Shown in pieces: positions 35,384-46,840 of a stretch of 64,000 bases of DNA. How positions within the stretch are numbered: the stretch's first letter is position 1; every line of letters starts with the position of its first letter. Under the pieces are notes generated by a model. The model did no database searches. It was not told the DNA's origin and saw only the letters and a program-made list of their open reading frames with translations. The stretch comes from Bacteroidales bacterium (GTDB lineage: Bacteria; Bacteroidota; Bacteroidia; Bacteroidales; VadinHA17), in assembly GCA_022865305.1 (NCBI GenBank), contig JALHSP010000043.1, positions 62,001 through 126,000 on the forward strand, written 5' to 3'. The translations under genes and the position numbers were made by a program.

Positions 35384-38300
35384 ATGTTTTCAAAAAGTAC
35401 TGAAAGAATAAGTTTCGAATCCAGAAAAAGCCCGCTTGAGTACCCTGATTTTCTGGAAGTTCAGTTAAAGTCATTCAGTGAGTTTTTCCAGCTCGGAACA
35501 ACTCCTGAGAACAGAAAAAAGGAGGGACTATTCAAAGTATTTACAGAAAATTTCCCTATCACTGATACAAGGAACAATTTCGTTCTTGAATTTCTGGATT
35601 ATTATATTGATCCTCCCCGTTATACCATTGAAGAATGTATCGAACGCGGACTAACATTCAGCGTTCCTCTTAAGGCAAAATTGAAGCTTTATTGTACCGA
35701 TCCTGAACATGAGGATTTCGATACAGTGATCCAGGATGTATATCTTGGAACAGTGCCTTATATGACAGAACGCGGTACATTTGTGATAAATGGCGCAGAA
35801 AGAGTCGTAGTATCCCAGTTGCACAGATCTCCCGGAGTATTTTTCGGCCAGAGCATCCATGCTAATGGAACAAAACTTTATTCAGCAAGAATAATTCCAT
35901 TCAAGGGATCATGGATTGAGTTTGCCACTGATATCAATAATGTGATGTACGCTTATATTGACAGAAAGAAAAAACTGCCGGTAACAACTCTTCTTCGTGC
36001 CATAGGATTCGAAAGCGATAAACAAATACTTGAGATTTTCAACCTCGCTGAAGAACATAAAGTTTCAAAAACAAATATCAAGAAACTTGTCGGACGGAAA
36101 CTGGCTGCAAGGGTACTTAAAACATGGGTGGAAGACTTCGTAGATGAAGATACCGGTGAGGTAGTTTCGATAGAAAGAAATGAAGTTATACTCGACAGGG
36201 AAACTGTAATAGAATCGGAACATGTCGATCTGATAGTTGATTCAGGCGCAAAGGCAATATTGCTGCATAAAGAAGATTCAACACTGTCGGATTATGCAAT
36301 AATTTATAACACCCTTCAAAAAGATCCGTGCAACTCTGAAAAAGAAGCAGTAATTTACATTTACCGTCAGCTGCGCAACGCGGAACCCCCGGATGAAGCT
36401 ACAGCACGTGATGTTATCGACAAACTCTTTTTCTCCGATAAGAGATATGATCTTGGTGAAGTTGGACGATACCGGATTAACAAAAAGCTCGGTCTTGACA
36501 CTGAAATGAATGTTAAGATACTTACCAGAGAGGATATAATAAAGATCATCGGATACCTTATTGAACTTATCAATTCCAAGACTGATATTGATGATATCGA
36601 TCATTTGAGTAACAGAAGGGTACGTACCGTTGGTGAACAACTTTATGCACAGTTCGGAGTAGGCCTTGCCCGTATGGCGCGGACAATCCGGGAAAGAATG
36701 AATGTAAGGGATAATGAAGTATTCACACCTGTTGACCTGATTAATTCAAAAACCCTTTCCTCGGTAATCAACTCATTTTTTGGAACAAACCAGCTTTCAC
36801 AGTTCATGGATCAGACCAATCCTCTGGCTGAAATGACACATAAACGTCGTATGTCAGCACTTGGTCCAGGAGGTCTTTCACGCGAAAGAGCCGGTTTCGA
36901 AGTAAGGGACGTTCACTATACCCACTATGGACGTCTTTGTCCTATTGAAACACCTGAAGGTCCCAATATTGGTCTTATATCATCTCTGTGTGTTTATGCA
37001 AAAATCAATAGTCTTGGTTTTATTGAGACACCTTATCTTAAAGTCAGGGATGAGCAGGTAGACTTCAGCAAGGATGGAATAGTATGGCTCAGCGCCGAGG
37101 AGGAAGAAGAAAAAATGATTGCCCAGGCAAATGCCCCGTTGCTTAAAGACGGAAGATTTGAAAATACCAGGGCAAAATGCAGATATGAAGCTGACTATCC
37201 ATTTGAGGAAGTCGGTAAAGTCGACCTGATGGATGTTGCTCCAAACCAGATTGCCTCGATAGCTGCTTCTTTGATCCCATTCCTGGAGCATGACGATGCT
37301 AACCGGGCTTTGATGGGATCAAACATGATGCGTCAGGCTGTACCATTAATCAATCCTGAGTCAGCAATCGTGGGCACCGGACTCGAAACACAGGTTATAA
37401 AAGACAGCCGGATTCTGTTCGTAGCTGAAGGAGATGGCATTGTTGAATATGTCGATTCAAACGAAATAGTCATAAGATATACGAGGACTGATGAGGAGAA
37501 GTTTGTCAGCTTTGATGATGACATAAAACGTTATCTTCTTCCAAAGTACAAAAAAACCAATCAGAATACCTGTATCAATCTCATCCCTGTTGTTAAAAAA
37601 GGCGAGAAAGTCAAAAAAGGACAGGTACTTACAGAAGGTTATGGTACAAAGAACGGAGAGCTGGCTCTTGGAAGAAACCTGAAGGTGGCATTCATGCCGT
37701 GGAAAGGATATAACTTTGAAGACGCTATTGTAATTTCCGAAAAGGTTGTTCAGGAAGATATGTTCACTTCAGTACATATCGATGAATACCTGCTTGAAGT
37801 ACGTGATACCAAACGAGGACTGGAAGAACTTACATCTGATATTCCAAATGTCAGCGAGGAGGCAACAAAACATCTCGATGAGAATGGTCTTATCAGGATC
37901 GGAGCGCATATCAGACCGGGTGATATACTTATCGGGAAGATCACTCCGAAAGGTGAATCTGATCCTTCTCCGGAAGAGAAGCTGCTGCGAGCTATCTTCG
38001 GTGATAAAGCAGGTGATGTGAAAGATGCATCGCTTAAAGCAGGTCCATCTCTTGAAGGTGTCGTTATCGATAAGAAACTGTTCACCAGAGCTATCAAGGA
38101 CAGGAAAGCAAAAGCTGTGGAAAAACCTATGCTCGACAAGATCGAAAATGAGTTCAACAAAAATGTTGATGAACTGAAGTCCAGGCTTGTTGATAAGCTT
38201 TTCATTCTGGTGAATGGAAAAACATCTCAGGGCGTCAGGGATTATCTGAATGTAGATGTTATACCAAAAGGCAGCAAATTCACCCTGAAGCAGCTCCAGG

Positions 38301-39193
38301 AGATTGATTTTCTGAATATTAATCCGAATAAATGGACTACAGATAAGAAGAAAAACGACAGTATCAAGCAGCTCCTTCATAACTATATTATTAAATATAA
38401 GGAAATTGATGGTGTTTATAAGCGCAAAAAATACAATATTACCATTGGCGATGAATTACCGGCAGGTATTGTTCGCCTGGCCAAGGTTTATATTGCCAAA
38501 AAACGGAAAGTCAAGGTCGGTGATAAAATGGCAGGACGCCACGGAAACAAGGGTATTGTTGCCAAGATTGTCCGTGCCGAAGATATGCCGTTTCTTGAAG
38601 ACGGTACTCCGGTCGATATTGTTCTGAATCCGCTTGGAGTGCCTTCAAGGATGAACCTCGGACAGATTTATGAAACTGTTCTTGGCTGGGCTGGACAGAA
38701 ACTGGGGCTAAGATTCTCAACGCCGATCTTTGATGGAGCAACCATCGACCAGATCACTTCCTATACTGAAAAAGCCGAACTCCCCAAGTATGGCAAAACA
38801 TACCTTTATGATGGCGGTACAGGTGAAAGATTCGATCAACCTGCAACAGTCGGAGTTATCTATATGTTAAAGCTGGGGCACATGGTTGACGATAAGATGC
38901 ATGCCCGGTCAATAGGACCTTATTCACTTATCACACAACAGCCATTAGGAGGGAAAGCCCAGTTCGGAGGCCAGCGTTTCGGTGAGATGGAAGTGTGGGC
39001 TCTTGAAGCATTTGGCGCAGCGCATATACTGCAGGAGATACTTACTATCAAATCAGATGATGTTGTTGGACGTGCCAAGGCATACGAAGCAATTGTAAAA
39101 GGTGAGCCGATGCCTCTGCCAGGTATTCCTGAATCATTGAATGTTCTGCTCCACGAATTAAGAGGCCTGGGATTAAGCGTTATTCTTGATTAA
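35384..39193 (+). CDS. rpoB: RNA polymerase subunit beta
   Basis: Full-length beta subunit of 1269 residues, as usual in Bacteroidetes. Recognisable segments include [10 protein letters not shown], the rifampicin-pocket region [23 protein letters not shown] and [42 protein letters not shown] and the C-terminal [20 protein letters not shown]. It forms half of the polymerase active-site cleft. It lies 110 bases after rplL, separated from it by a terminator-like hairpin, and precedes rpoC. Confidence 0.99.
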   Translation: MFSKSTERISFESRKSPLEYPDFLEVQLKSFSEFFQLGTTPENRKKEGLFKVFTENFPITDTRNNFVLEFLDYYIDPPRYTIEECIERGLTFSVPLKAKLKLYCTDPEHEDFDTVIQDVYLGTVPYMTERGTFVINGAERVVVSQLHRSPGVFFGQSIHANGTKLYSARIIPFKGSWIEFATDINNVMYAYIDRKKKLPVTTLLRAIGFESDKQILEIFNLAEEHKVSKTNIKKLVGRKLAARVLKTWVEDFVDEDTGEVVSIERNEVILDRETVIESEHVDLIVDSGAKAILLHKEDSTLSDYAIIYNTLQKDPCNSEKEAVIYIYRQLRNAEPPDEATARDVIDKLFFSDKRYDLGEVGRYRINKKLGLDTEMNVKILTREDIIKIIGYLIELINSKTDIDDIDHLSNRRVRTVGEQLYAQFGVGLARMARTIRERMNVRDNEVFTPVDLINSKTLSSVINSFFGTNQLSQFMDQTNPLAEMTHKRRMSALGPGGLSRERAGFEVRDVHYTHYGRLCPIETPEGPNIGLISSLCVYAKINSLGFIETPYLKVRDEQVDFSKDGIVWLSAEEEEEKMIAQANAPLLKDGRFENTRAKCRYEADYPFEEVGKVDLMDVAPNQIASIAASLIPFLEHDDANRALMGSNMMRQAVPLINPESAIVGTGLETQVIKDSRILFVAEGDGIVEYVDSNEIVIRYTRTDEEKFVSFDDDIKRYLLPKYKKTNQNTCINLIPVVKKGEKVKKGQVLTEGYGTKNGELALGRNLKVAFMPWKGYNFEDAIVISEKVVQEDMFTSVHIDEYLLEVRDTKRGLEELTSDIPNVSEEATKHLDENGLIRIGAHIRPGDILIGKITPKGESDPSPEEKLLRAIFGDKAGDVKDASLKAGPSLEGVVIDKKLFTRAIKDRKAKAVEKPMLDKIENEFNKNVDELKSRLVDKLFILVNGKTSQGVRDYLNVDVIPKGSKFTLKQLQEIDFLNINPNKWTTDKKKNDSIKQLLHNYIIKYKEIDGVYKRKKYNITIGDELPAGIVRLAKVYIAKKRKVKVGDKMAGRHGNKGIVAKIVRAEDMPFLEDGTPVDIVLNPLGVPSRMNLGQIYETVLGWAGQKLGLRFSTPIFDGATIDQITSYTEKAELPKYGKTYLYDGGTGERFDQPATVGVIYMLKLGHMVDDKMHARSIGPYSLITQQPLGGKAQFGGQRFGEMEVWALEAFGAAHILQEILTIKSDDVVGRAKAYEAIVKGEPMPLPGIPESLNVLLHELRGLGLSVILD

Positions 39194-39247
39194 CAGACAG
39201 ACAGCTCATCCCCTTAGTTATTAAATTATTGAAAAAAAATTCAGTAT

Positions 39248-42200
39248 ATGTCATTCAGAAGAGATAACAAAACAAAAACCAGTTACTCAAAGATCTCCAT
39301 TGGTCTTGCTTCACCTGAAGAAATACTCGATCGCTCCAGTGGTGAAGTCCTGAAGCCTGAAACAATAAATTACCGTACCTATAAGCCAGAGCGCGACGGA
39401 TTATTCTGCGAGAGGATTTTTGGACCGGTAAAGGATTATGAGTGCCATTGCGGTAAATATAAAAGTATCCGTTATAAAGGTATTGTATGTGATCGTTGTG
39501 GTGTTGAGGTTACGGAAAAAAAGGTACGCCGCGAAAGGATGGGACATATTTCCCTTGTCGTTCCGGTTGCCCATATATGGTACTTCCGGTCCTTACCCAA
39601 CAAAATCGGTTACCTGCTCGGACTCCCCACAAAAAAACTCGATTCTATTATCTACTATGAGAGATATGTAGTAATAAATCCGGGCGTAAAAGCAGTGGAT
39701 GGTGTTAAGTATCTCGATTTTCTGACGGAAGAGGAATACATGGAGATTACGGAATCGCTTCCAAAGGAGAACCAATACCTCGAGGATAGCCACCCTGATA
39801 AGTTTGTTGCTGATATGGGAGCGGAAGCTCTTTATAAGCTTCTGAGCCGTATTGATCTTGATGAGATGTCTTATTCACTCCGTCACAGAGCAAATACTGA
39901 AACATCTCAACAACGTAAAAATGAGGCTCTTAAACGTCTCCAGGTTGTTGAAGCATTCAGGGATTCAAAACATGTCAACAAGCCTGAATGGATGATCATC
40001 AAGGTAGTTCCTGTAATTCCACCGGAATTGAGACCGCTGGTTCCACTCGATGGCGGCCGCTTTGCAACGAGCGACCTGAACGACCTTTACAGGAGAGTGA
40101 TCATCAGAAATAATCGATTGAAACGACTTATCGAAATAAAAGCTCCGGAGGTGATCCTTCGCAATGAAAAAAGAATGCTCCAGGAAGCTGTTGATTCACT
40201 ATTTGATAACTCAAGAAAAGCCAACGCTGTCAAAACTGATGCAAACCGACCTCTTAAATCCTTGAGCGACAGTCTCAAAGGTAAGCAGGGCAGATTTCGT
40301 CAGAACCTTCTTGGAAAAAGGGTGGATTACTCGGCACGTTCTGTAATTGTAGTTGGTCCGGAACTTAATCTTCATGAATGTGGTCTGCCAAAGGACATGG
40401 CAGCAGAACTGTATAAGCCGTTCATTATCCGTAAACTGATTGAACGAGGGATAGTTAAAACTGTTAAGTCGGCAAAGAAAATAGTCGACAGGAAGGATCC
40501 TGTAGTCTGGGATATCCTTGAAAATGTTCTGAAAGGTCATCCTGTTCTGCTAAACCGCGCTCCGACACTTCACAGGCTTGGCATTCAGGCGTTCCAGCCC
40601 AAGCTGATTGAAGGAAAAGCTATTCAGCTTCATCCTCTGGTCTGTACAGCTTTTAACGCTGACTTTGATGGTGACCAGATGGCAGTTCACCTTCCTCTTG
40701 GCAACGGTGCAATTCTTGAAGCCCAGATGCTTATGCTGGCTTCACACAATATTCTAAATCCTGCCAATGGTGCTCCTATTACAGTGCCTTCGCAGGACAT
40801 GGTTCTCGGACTTTATTATATTACCAAGGGTAGAAAGAGCACTCCAACAGACAAAGTCAGGGGTGAAGGGCTTGTTTTCTATTCACCCAAAGAGGTGACA
40901 ATAGCATATAATGAACGGAAAGTCGATCTCCATGCAATTATTAGAGTCAAAGTCAGTGACAGGATTGATGGTGAATTCGTAAATCATATTATTGAGACAA
41001 CGGTAGGAAGGGTAGTCTTCAACCAGTATGTACCTGAAGAAGTCGGATTCATAAATGAGATTTTAACGAAGAAATCGCTCAGGGATATTATCGGACGTGT
41101 TCTTAAGCTTGCAGGAATGGCAAAGACTGCTGAATTCCTTGATGCTATAAAGAATCTGGGGTTCTATTCTGCATTTAAAGGCGGCTTGTCATTTAACCTC
41201 GACGACGTAATCATTCCTGATGAAAAAACCAAATTCGTTACGGAGGGTTATGAGCAGGTTGAGGAGGTACTGAGTAATTACAATATGGGATTCATAACCA
41301 ATAATGAACGCTATAACCAGATTATTGATATCTGGACACACGTAAATGCAAGGCTTACCCAGTCGCTGATGAAACAGCTTTCTAACGACAAGCAGGGTTT
41401 CAATTCGGTTTATATGATGCTTGATTCCGGAGCGAGAGGTTCGAAGGAGCAGATACGTCAGCTTTCAGGAATGAGAGGTCTTATGGCAAAGCCACAGAAA
41501 TCGGGATCCACAGGTTCAGAAATCATAGAAAACCCGATACTTTCTAACTTTAAGGAGGGACTTTCGGTTCTTGAATACTTTATCTCAACACATGGTGCCC
41601 GTAAAGGGCTTGCTGATACAGCCCTTAAAACAGCAGATGCAGGGTACCTGACACGTCGTCTCGTCGATGTATCTCAGGACGTTATTATTACTGAAGAAGA
41701 TTGCGGGACCTTGAGAGGCCTTGTCGCTACTGCAATCAAGAAAAGCGAAGAAGTTGTAGAATCTCTCTATGAAAGAATCCTTGGGCGTACAACAGTTCAT
41801 AATGTTTTTCATCCACTTACAGGAGAACTTATTGTTGATGCCGGACAGGAACTGACAGAAGACCTTGCAAGAAAAATAGAAGATTCCCCGATCGAACAGG
41901 TCGAGATCCGTTCGGTATTAACATGTGAATCCAAAAAAGGAGTGTGTGCAAAATGTTATGGACGGAATCTGGCAACCGGACATATGGTTCAGAAAGGTGA
42001 AGCTGTTGGTGTTATTGCTGCTCAGAGTATTGGCGAACCAGGTACACAGCTTACACTGCGTACATTCCACGTTGGTGGTACTGCGTCGAACATTACAACT
42101 GAATCGAGGCTTATTGCTCGGTACGGTGGCATTGCTGAAATAGAGGAATTAAGGTCAGTACCCAAAAAAGATACTGACAAAGGGAATATTGATATTGTTA

Positions 42201-43600
42201 TAGGGCGTCTTGCGGAACTCAGGATAATTGACAAGAAAACCGGAATCGCTCTTACCACTCATACAATACCTTATGGTTCAAAACTTTATGTTAAACCCGG
42301 ACAGGAGATTGAAAAGGGCAAACTGATATGTGAATGGGATCCTTTTAATGCTGTTATCATTTCAGAGATGGCGGGGAAAATAGGATATGATTATCTTATT
42401 GAAGGTATTACATTCCGGGAAGAATCGGATGAACAGACCGGATTTAAGGAGAAAGTGATTATTGAAAGCAGGGATAAAACAAAGAACCCGGGAATAAAGA
42501 TCTTATCATCCAAGGGAGAAGAGCTCAGACTATATAACCTGCCTGTAGGTTCTCACCTTGTTATTGATACCAATAAGACTGTAGAAGCTGGTGAAGTACT
42601 CGCAAAAATACCTCGTGCAGTGGGCAAATCTGGAGACATAACAGGTGGTTTACCGAGGGTTACGGAACTGTTTGAAGCGCGTAATCCTTCTAATCCGGCA
42701 ATTGTTTCCGAGATAGACGGAGAGGTTACTTTCGGAAAAATCAAAAGAGGTAACAGAGAAATTGCTATCAAATCAAAAACTGATGAGACCAAGAAATACC
42801 TTGTACCTCTGTCAAAACAAATTCTTGTACAGGAAAATGATTATGTAAAAGCCGGTATTGCTCTTTCTGACGGAGCCATAACTCCTTCAGATATTCTGGC
42901 AATTAAAGGGCCTACAAAGGTTCAGGAATATATTGTAAATGAAATACAGGAGGTTTACAGGTTGCAGGGAGTAAAAATCAATGATAAACACTTTGAGATT
43001 ATTGTCCGCCAGATGATGCGCAAGGTAGAAATAGTTGATCCGGGCGATACAAAATTCCTCGAACGTCAGGTTGTTGATAAGCTTGAATTTATGGATGAAA
43101 ATGACTGGATTTATGGCAAAAAAGTAATTATTGATGGCGGTGATTCTCAGACGCTTCGTCCAGGTATGATCATAACTGCGCGTAAGTTGAGGGATGATAA
43201 CTCAATTCTGAAACGTAAAGATTTGAAGATTGTTGAAGCACGAGACGCAATTCCGGCAACTTCTAGTCAGGTTTTACAGGGAATAACACGAGCTGCACTT
43301 CAGACCAAAAGTTTCTTCTCTGCCGCTTCTTTCCAGGAGACCACAAAAGTACTTAATGAAGCTGCAATACTAGGCAAGGTAGATAAACTTGAAGGACTGA
43401 AAGAAAATGTCATTGTAGGGCATCTTATTCCGGCAGGAACCGGACAACGCGACTATAACAGCATAATTGTCGGATCTCTCGAGGAATTTGAAAATCTTGT
43501 CGGTGCGGAGCAGGAAACCGAAACAGAGGTTGAAGCTGAAGTTGTAGCCGAAACTGAAACCGTTACCAAAACCAGAACAAAGACTAAAAAAGGAACCTAA
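39248..43600 (+). CDS. rpoC: RNA polymerase subunit beta'
   Basis: A complete beta' subunit of 1450 residues. The zinc-ribbon Cys motif near the N-terminus ([20 protein letters not shown]), [20 protein letters not shown], the catalytic magnesium triad in [16 protein letters not shown], and the trigger-loop/bridge region are all present, as is the second zinc site ([16 protein letters not shown]). The last 35 residues are an acidic then basic low-complexity tail ([19 protein letters not shown]). It follows rpoB by 54 bases and is followed by a DUF3467 gene. Confidence 0.99.
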   Translation: MSFRRDNKTKTSYSKISIGLASPEEILDRSSGEVLKPETINYRTYKPERDGLFCERIFGPVKDYECHCGKYKSIRYKGIVCDRCGVEVTEKKVRRERMGHISLVVPVAHIWYFRSLPNKIGYLLGLPTKKLDSIIYYERYVVINPGVKAVDGVKYLDFLTEEEYMEITESLPKENQYLEDSHPDKFVADMGAEALYKLLSRIDLDEMSYSLRHRANTETSQQRKNEALKRLQVVEAFRDSKHVNKPEWMIIKVVPVIPPELRPLVPLDGGRFATSDLNDLYRRVIIRNNRLKRLIEIKAPEVILRNEKRMLQEAVDSLFDNSRKANAVKTDANRPLKSLSDSLKGKQGRFRQNLLGKRVDYSARSVIVVGPELNLHECGLPKDMAAELYKPFIIRKLIERGIVKTVKSAKKIVDRKDPVVWDILENVLKGHPVLLNRAPTLHRLGIQAFQPKLIEGKAIQLHPLVCTAFNADFDGDQMAVHLPLGNGAILEAQMLMLASHNILNPANGAPITVPSQDMVLGLYYITKGRKSTPTDKVRGEGLVFYSPKEVTIAYNERKVDLHAIIRVKVSDRIDGEFVNHIIETTVGRVVFNQYVPEEVGFINEILTKKSLRDIIGRVLKLAGMAKTAEFLDAIKNLGFYSAFKGGLSFNLDDVIIPDEKTKFVTEGYEQVEEVLSNYNMGFITNNERYNQIIDIWTHVNARLTQSLMKQLSNDKQGFNSVYMMLDSGARGSKEQIRQLSGMRGLMAKPQKSGSTGSEIIENPILSNFKEGLSVLEYFISTHGARKGLADTALKTADAGYLTRRLVDVSQDVIITEEDCGTLRGLVATAIKKSEEVVESLYERILGRTTVHNVFHPLTGELIVDAGQELTEDLARKIEDSPIEQVEIRSVLTCESKKGVCAKCYGRNLATGHMVQKGEAVGVIAAQSIGEPGTQLTLRTFHVGGTASNITTESRLIARYGGIAEIEELRSVPKKDTDKGNIDIVIGRLAELRIIDKKTGIALTTHTIPYGSKLYVKPGQEIEKGKLICEWDPFNAVIISEMAGKIGYDYLIEGITFREESDEQTGFKEKVIIESRDKTKNPGIKILSSKGEELRLYNLPVGSHLVIDTNKTVEAGEVLAKIPRAVGKSGDITGGLPRVTELFEARNPSNPAIVSEIDGEVTFGKIKRGNREIAIKSKTDETKKYLVPLSKQILVQENDYVKAGIALSDGAITPSDILAIKGPTKVQEYIVNEIQEVYRLQGVKINDKHFEIIVRQMMRKVEIVDPGDTKFLERQVVDKLEFMDENDWIYGKKVIIDGGDSQTLRPGMIITARKLRDDNSILKRKDLKIVEARDAIPATSSQVLQGITRAALQTKSFFSAASFQETTKVLNEAAILGKVDKLEGLKENVIVGHLIPAGTGQRDYNSIIVGSLEEFENLVGAEQETETEVEAEVVAETETVTKTRTKTKKGT

Positions 43601-43612
43601 TTAATTAAGCTA

Positions 43613-43930
43613 ATGACAGATCCGAAAAATCCAAACCAGATAAGCATTGAACTGAATGAAGAAGTTGCTCAGGGGATATATTCAAACCTTGCTGTAATAA
43701 CTCATTTGCCTTCGGAATTTGTGATAGATTTCGTTCGTATAATGCCGGGGATCCCCAAAGCCCAGGTTAAATCCAGGATAATTCTGACCCCGGAACACAC
43801 AAAGAGATTTGTAGCAGCACTTCAGGATAATATAGCAAAATACGAATCGGTTCATGGACCCATTAAGGAAGTTAAAGGTTCAGGTCCTGTAATGCCTTTA
43901 AGTTTTGGCGGACCTACAGCACAGGCCTGA
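43613..43930 (+). CDS. DUF3467 domain-containing protein
   Basis: The 105-residue protein has the DUF3467 pattern: ISIELNEEVAQGIYSNLAVITH, then EFVIDFVRIMPGIPKAQVKSRIILTPEHTKRF. In Bacteroidetes this gene commonly follows rpoC, here 12 bases downstream, and is read in the same operon. The function is unknown; the place suggests a link with transcription or ribosomes, but that is inference. It ends before a strong intrinsic terminator. Confidence 0.93.
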   Translation: MTDPKNPNQISIELNEEVAQGIYSNLAVITHLPSEFVIDFVRIMPGIPKAQVKSRIILTPEHTKRFVAALQDNIAKYESVHGPIKEVKGSGPVMPLSFGGPTAQA

Positions 43931-43951
43931 GATGACATTTATTCTCATTAA

Positions 43952-43985
43952 AAGCCGTCAGATATGTTTTGACGGCTTATTTTTG
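43952..43985 (+). terminator. Intrinsic terminator of the rpoBC operon
   Basis: AAGCCGTCA (43952-43960) pairs with TGACGGCTT (43970-43978) around a nine-base loop and is followed by ATTTTTG. Stem, loop and T-run fit Rho-independent termination. It closes the long tRNA-tuf-rpl-rpo-DUF3467 run. Confidence 0.88.
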
Positions 43986-44050
43986 CCCCCAATCCCCTGA
44001 AGGGGGCTTTAAATGATTGAAGGAATAAGTCCCATTTAGGGGATTAAGGG
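43986..44050. repeat. C/G-rich palindromic repeat after the rpoBC terminator
   Basis: CCCCCAATCCCC (43986-43997) is followed by GAAGGGGGC and then CCCATTTAGGGGATTAAGGG, an imperfect complementary copy ending at 44050. It has the same C-run / AAT / C-run composition as the element at 1531-1640. No gene is visible in this 207-base spacer. Confidence 0.65.
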
Positions 44051-44137
44051 ACGAGGCGCCAAATATGTTTTGTTATGAATGAAATATAACTTTACTTTGT
44101 AAGTTAATAAAGTATTATACAAACAGGAGTTTTTGAA

Positions 44138-44539
44138 ATGAACAGCTACATTATTAGAAAAATTCTCGTTGTACTTATAATGATTTTACCTCTTGTTTCC
44201 TGGTCCGGATGCAAAAAGCAGGCAAAATGCGGCTGTGGAAAAGATATACTGTTTTCTTTGGATGGAGAACTTCTGGATTATTCTGATATTATATATAATA
44301 GTGACGGCACAAATGCCTACTTTATGATAGGATACTCAACTTACTACTTCTGCAATCCCGGTGAGATGTATGAAACCTTTAAAGATATTTCATCGGATGA
44401 TCAGATCCTTCTGTCAGGGGATGCCTTCTGGGAATGCAGTTACCTCATGAACAGCAGCAGTTCATATTACTATTCCTATTACAAGATATACAATATACAG
44501 GTTACTGAAATTAAATCGTACCTGTACGGGAAAAAGTAA
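44138..44539 (+). CDS. Small lipoprotein of unknown function
   Basis: Not recognised. The 133-residue protein has a lipoprotein signal (KILVVLIMILPLVSWSGC, Cys25 lipidated) followed by a Cys-Lys-rich stretch (KKQAKCGCGKDILF), then a domain of about 90 residues rich in Ser, Tyr and Asp (ending SSSSYYYSYYKIYNIQVTEIKSYL). Besides the lipidated Cys there are four further cysteines (about positions 31, 33, 72 and 109). An AGGAG sequence precedes the start. It is followed after eight bases by the DUF2520 gene but its shape does not suggest a shared function. Confidence 0.75.
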   Translation: MNSYIIRKILVVLIMILPLVSWSGCKKQAKCGCGKDILFSLDGELLDYSDIIYNSDGTNAYFMIGYSTYYFCNPGEMYETFKDISSDDQILLSGDAFWECSYLMNSSSSYYYSYYKIYNIQVTEIKSYLYGKK

Positions 44540-44547
44540 AATTTTCC

Positions 44548-45339
44548 ATGGCACGGAATATTATATCTTTTGCAGGTGCAGGCAGAGTGGCCGGAGCCCT
44601 GTGCATGGAGTTTTATCGTACCGGAATAAAAATTCAAAAAATTGTATCTGAATTTGAAGACGATGGCAGATCTCTTGCGAACAGCTGCAATGCATCGTGG
44701 TCATCTGAACTCAAATTTCCTGATACAACAGATATTATTATTGTTGCAGTACCCGATCACAAGTTAAAAGAATTACTTGGTGATATTGAATGCCATGAAT
44801 CTGCTGTTGTTGCTCATACGGCAGGAAGCTATGGCCTTGAAGTATTTCCTGACCGACTGAAAAGAACCGGCGTTTTATATCCGTTACAGACATTCTCAAA
44901 AGAGAGAAAGGTTGTTTTCAGCGATCTGCCTTTTTTTATTGAAGCATCTGATAAAGATTCATCTGATATTTTAAAAAAACTGGTTGAATCGATCGGAGGG
45001 AAAGTGCATTTTGTCGATACTGAGCACAGAAAAATGCTTCATCTCGCGGCTGTTTTTGTATGCAATTTCATAAATCATATGCTGATGGCCGGAAATGAAG
45101 TTGCCTTAAGAGCAGGTTTTTCACTTGAAGTGCTGAAGCCATTGATTGCTGAAACTATATCAAAGGCAATAGATAATGGCCCCGTAAGATCACAGACAGG
45201 TCCTGCTATACGAAATGATTTTAATACTATTGAAAAGCATATGGAATTATTATCTTTCTCACCGGAATTGCAAAAAATATACAGGGAAATTACACAATCA
45301 ATAATAAAGCATTATAAAAACGAATTGATGAATGGCTAA
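44548..45339 (+). CDS. Rossmann-like / DUF2520 domain protein
   Basis: The 263-residue protein begins with a Rossmann-type nucleotide-binding motif (ISFAGAGRVAGALCMEFYR), continues with DIIIVAVPDHKLKELL and a C-terminal all-helical DUF2520 domain (EHRKMLHLAAVFVCNFINHM, ETISKAIDNGP). It resembles pyrroline-5-carboxylate reductase/ketopantoate reductase-like dehydrogenases, but the substrate is unknown. The stop overlaps the start of the HAD phosphatase gene by eight bases (ATGGCTAA), so they are co-translated; the block DUF2520, KdsC-like, UbiA-like, Maf is one I know from other Bacteroidetes. Confidence 0.88.
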   Translation: MARNIISFAGAGRVAGALCMEFYRTGIKIQKIVSEFEDDGRSLANSCNASWSSELKFPDTTDIIIVAVPDHKLKELLGDIECHESAVVAHTAGSYGLEVFPDRLKRTGVLYPLQTFSKERKVVFSDLPFFIEASDKDSSDILKKLVESIGGKVHFVDTEHRKMLHLAAVFVCNFINHMLMAGNEVALRAGFSLEVLKPLIAETISKAIDNGPVRSQTGPAIRNDFNTIEKHMELLSFSPELQKIYREITQSIIKHYKNELMNG

Positions 45340-45853
45340 TTTCAAAGAAGATCTGGTTAAAGTAAAAGCATTTGTTTTTGATATTGACGGAGTTTTGTCG
45401 CTTCAGACAATCAACCTGAATTCCTTTGGAGTCCCGAACAGAACAGTAAACCTTCGGGATGGTTATGCAATACAGCTTGCAGTTAAAAAAGGTTATCATG
45501 TATGTGTAATTTCGGGCAGTAACTCTACTGAATACAAGAGAAGACTTAAATTGCTCGGTGTGACTGAAATTTATCTGAATAGCCGCACAAAACTTGAACA
45601 CTATTTAAGTTTTAAGAAGAAACACAATCTTAATGACTCTGACATCCTTTTCATGGGTGATGATATACCTGATTATAAGGTTATGAAGCAGGCCGGTGTC
45701 GCTGTCTGCCCTTCAGATGCTGATAGCGAAATCAAGCAGGTTGCTTCGTATATTTCAGATAAAAAGGGAGGGGAAGGGTGTGTCAGAGATGTTATTGAAC
45801 AGGTACTAAGGTTGCATAATAACTGGATGGATACAGATGCATTTAAATGGTAA
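45332..45853 (+). CDS. HAD-superfamily phosphatase, KdsC-like (KDO-8-phosphate phosphatase)
   Basis: The 173-residue protein has the HAD nucleophile motif VKAFVFDIDGVLSL (Asp-x-Asp), motif II in CVISGSNSTEY, and the metal-binding motif ILFMGDDIPDYKVM. Small size without a cap domain is typical of KdsC, which removes phosphate from 3-deoxy-manno-octulosonate 8-phosphate in LPS core synthesis; the assignment rests on similarity. It overlaps the DUF2520 gene by eight bases and the UbiA-like gene by 17 bases, so all three form one operon. Confidence 0.88.
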   Translation: MANFKEDLVKVKAFVFDIDGVLSLQTINLNSFGVPNRTVNLRDGYAIQLAVKKGYHVCVISGSNSTEYKRRLKLLGVTEIYLNSRTKLEHYLSFKKKHNLNDSDILFMGDDIPDYKVMKQAGVAVCPSDADSEIKQVASYISDKKGGEGCVRDVIEQVLRLHNNWMDTDAFKW

Positions 45854-46838
45854 TATAAGCGAGTTTCTAAATCTTATCAGGTGGAAAAATCTTCTCATTG
45901 TTATCCTGACAATGGTACTGATGAGATATGCTGTCATTCAACCATTAATCAGCAGGATTGGTGTTGTAATGCTGGAAGGTTCCGGTGAGGAAATCCCGAT
46001 GGCACTCAAATTTCCATGGTACCATTTTCTGCTATTGATAGCTGCCACTGTTTTTATTACTGCGGGAGGATATGTAATAAATGATTACTTCGACATTAAA
46101 ACAGACCTGATAAACAGAGGTAAAGTTATTGTCGGAACAAAAATCCCAAGGCGCAAAGCTATGATGTGGCATACTCTTTTCAATATTGTCGGGGTATCGA
46201 TTGGATTTTATATTTCATGGAAAGCAGGATATTTCTGGATGGGAGCTCTCTTTCTGATTGTTTCGGGCTTGCTATATTTTTATTCAGCAAGTTATAAACG
46301 ACAATTTCTGATCGGGAACATAATCGTTGCTATTCTAACTGCGATGGTTCCCCTTCTTGTTGTACTTTACGAATGGCCTGCACTTTACAGGTTTTATACT
46401 GCTAATGCATTTGAAATTGCAAACCTTAATTTTATTTTTTACTGGGTTGGAGGTTTTTCTTTGTTTGCATTTCTTACAACTCTTACGCGTGAAATAATTA
46501 AAGACGTTGAAGACTTTGAAGGAGATAAAGCATATGGAAGAAATACTGTTCCGGTTGTTATGGGTGTCACTCCTGCTAAGATAGTGGCAATCAGCCTGAT
46601 AATAATTACAATAGCAATGCTTTATCTGGTGTGGTATTCTTTTATCAACGATCCGATTACTCTAGTTTACCTTTCTGTTTTTATTGTACTCCCGCTTCTT
46701 TATGTTATGTATCAGTTAGTTGCCAGCCAGAATAAGAAACAAATTCACAGCGCCAGTAATATTTTGAAAATTGCCATGCTCACCGGAATACTTTATTCCC
46801 TGCTGGTGAAAGCAATGCTTACCTGGAACCTCCTCTGA
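45837..46838 (+). CDS. UbiA-family prenyltransferase (geranylgeranylglycerol-phosphate geranylgeranyltransferase-like)
   Basis: The 333-residue protein has about eight to nine membrane helices and both Asp-rich motifs of the UbiA family: NDYFDIKTDLINRGK (NDxxDxxxD, residues about 82-91) and DVEDFEGDKAYGRNT (DxxxD). It transfers a prenyl group to an acceptor at the membrane. Similar Bacteroidetes proteins are annotated as geranylgeranylglycerol-phosphate geranylgeranyltransferases, enzymes of archaeal-type ether lipid synthesis; in bacteria the true acceptor is uncertain. It overlaps the KdsC-like gene by 17 bases and is followed directly by the Maf gene. Confidence 0.85.
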   Translation: MHLNGNISEFLNLIRWKNLLIVILTMVLMRYAVIQPLISRIGVVMLEGSGEEIPMALKFPWYHFLLLIAATVFITAGGYVINDYFDIKTDLINRGKVIVGTKIPRRKAMMWHTLFNIVGVSIGFYISWKAGYFWMGALFLIVSGLLYFYSASYKRQFLIGNIIVAILTAMVPLLVVLYEWPALYRFYTANAFEIANLNFIFYWVGGFSLFAFLTTLTREIIKDVEDFEGDKAYGRNTVPVVMGVTPAKIVAISLIIITIAMLYLVWYSFINDPITLVYLSVFIVLPLLYVMYQLVASQNKKQIHSASNILKIAMLTGILYSLLVKAMLTWNLL

Positions 46839-46840
46839 AG

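Noticed and set aside
37769-38380. 203-codon open frame antisense to rpoB
   Set aside because: rpoB is certain here, and the antisense frame shows only the mirror of its codon pattern.
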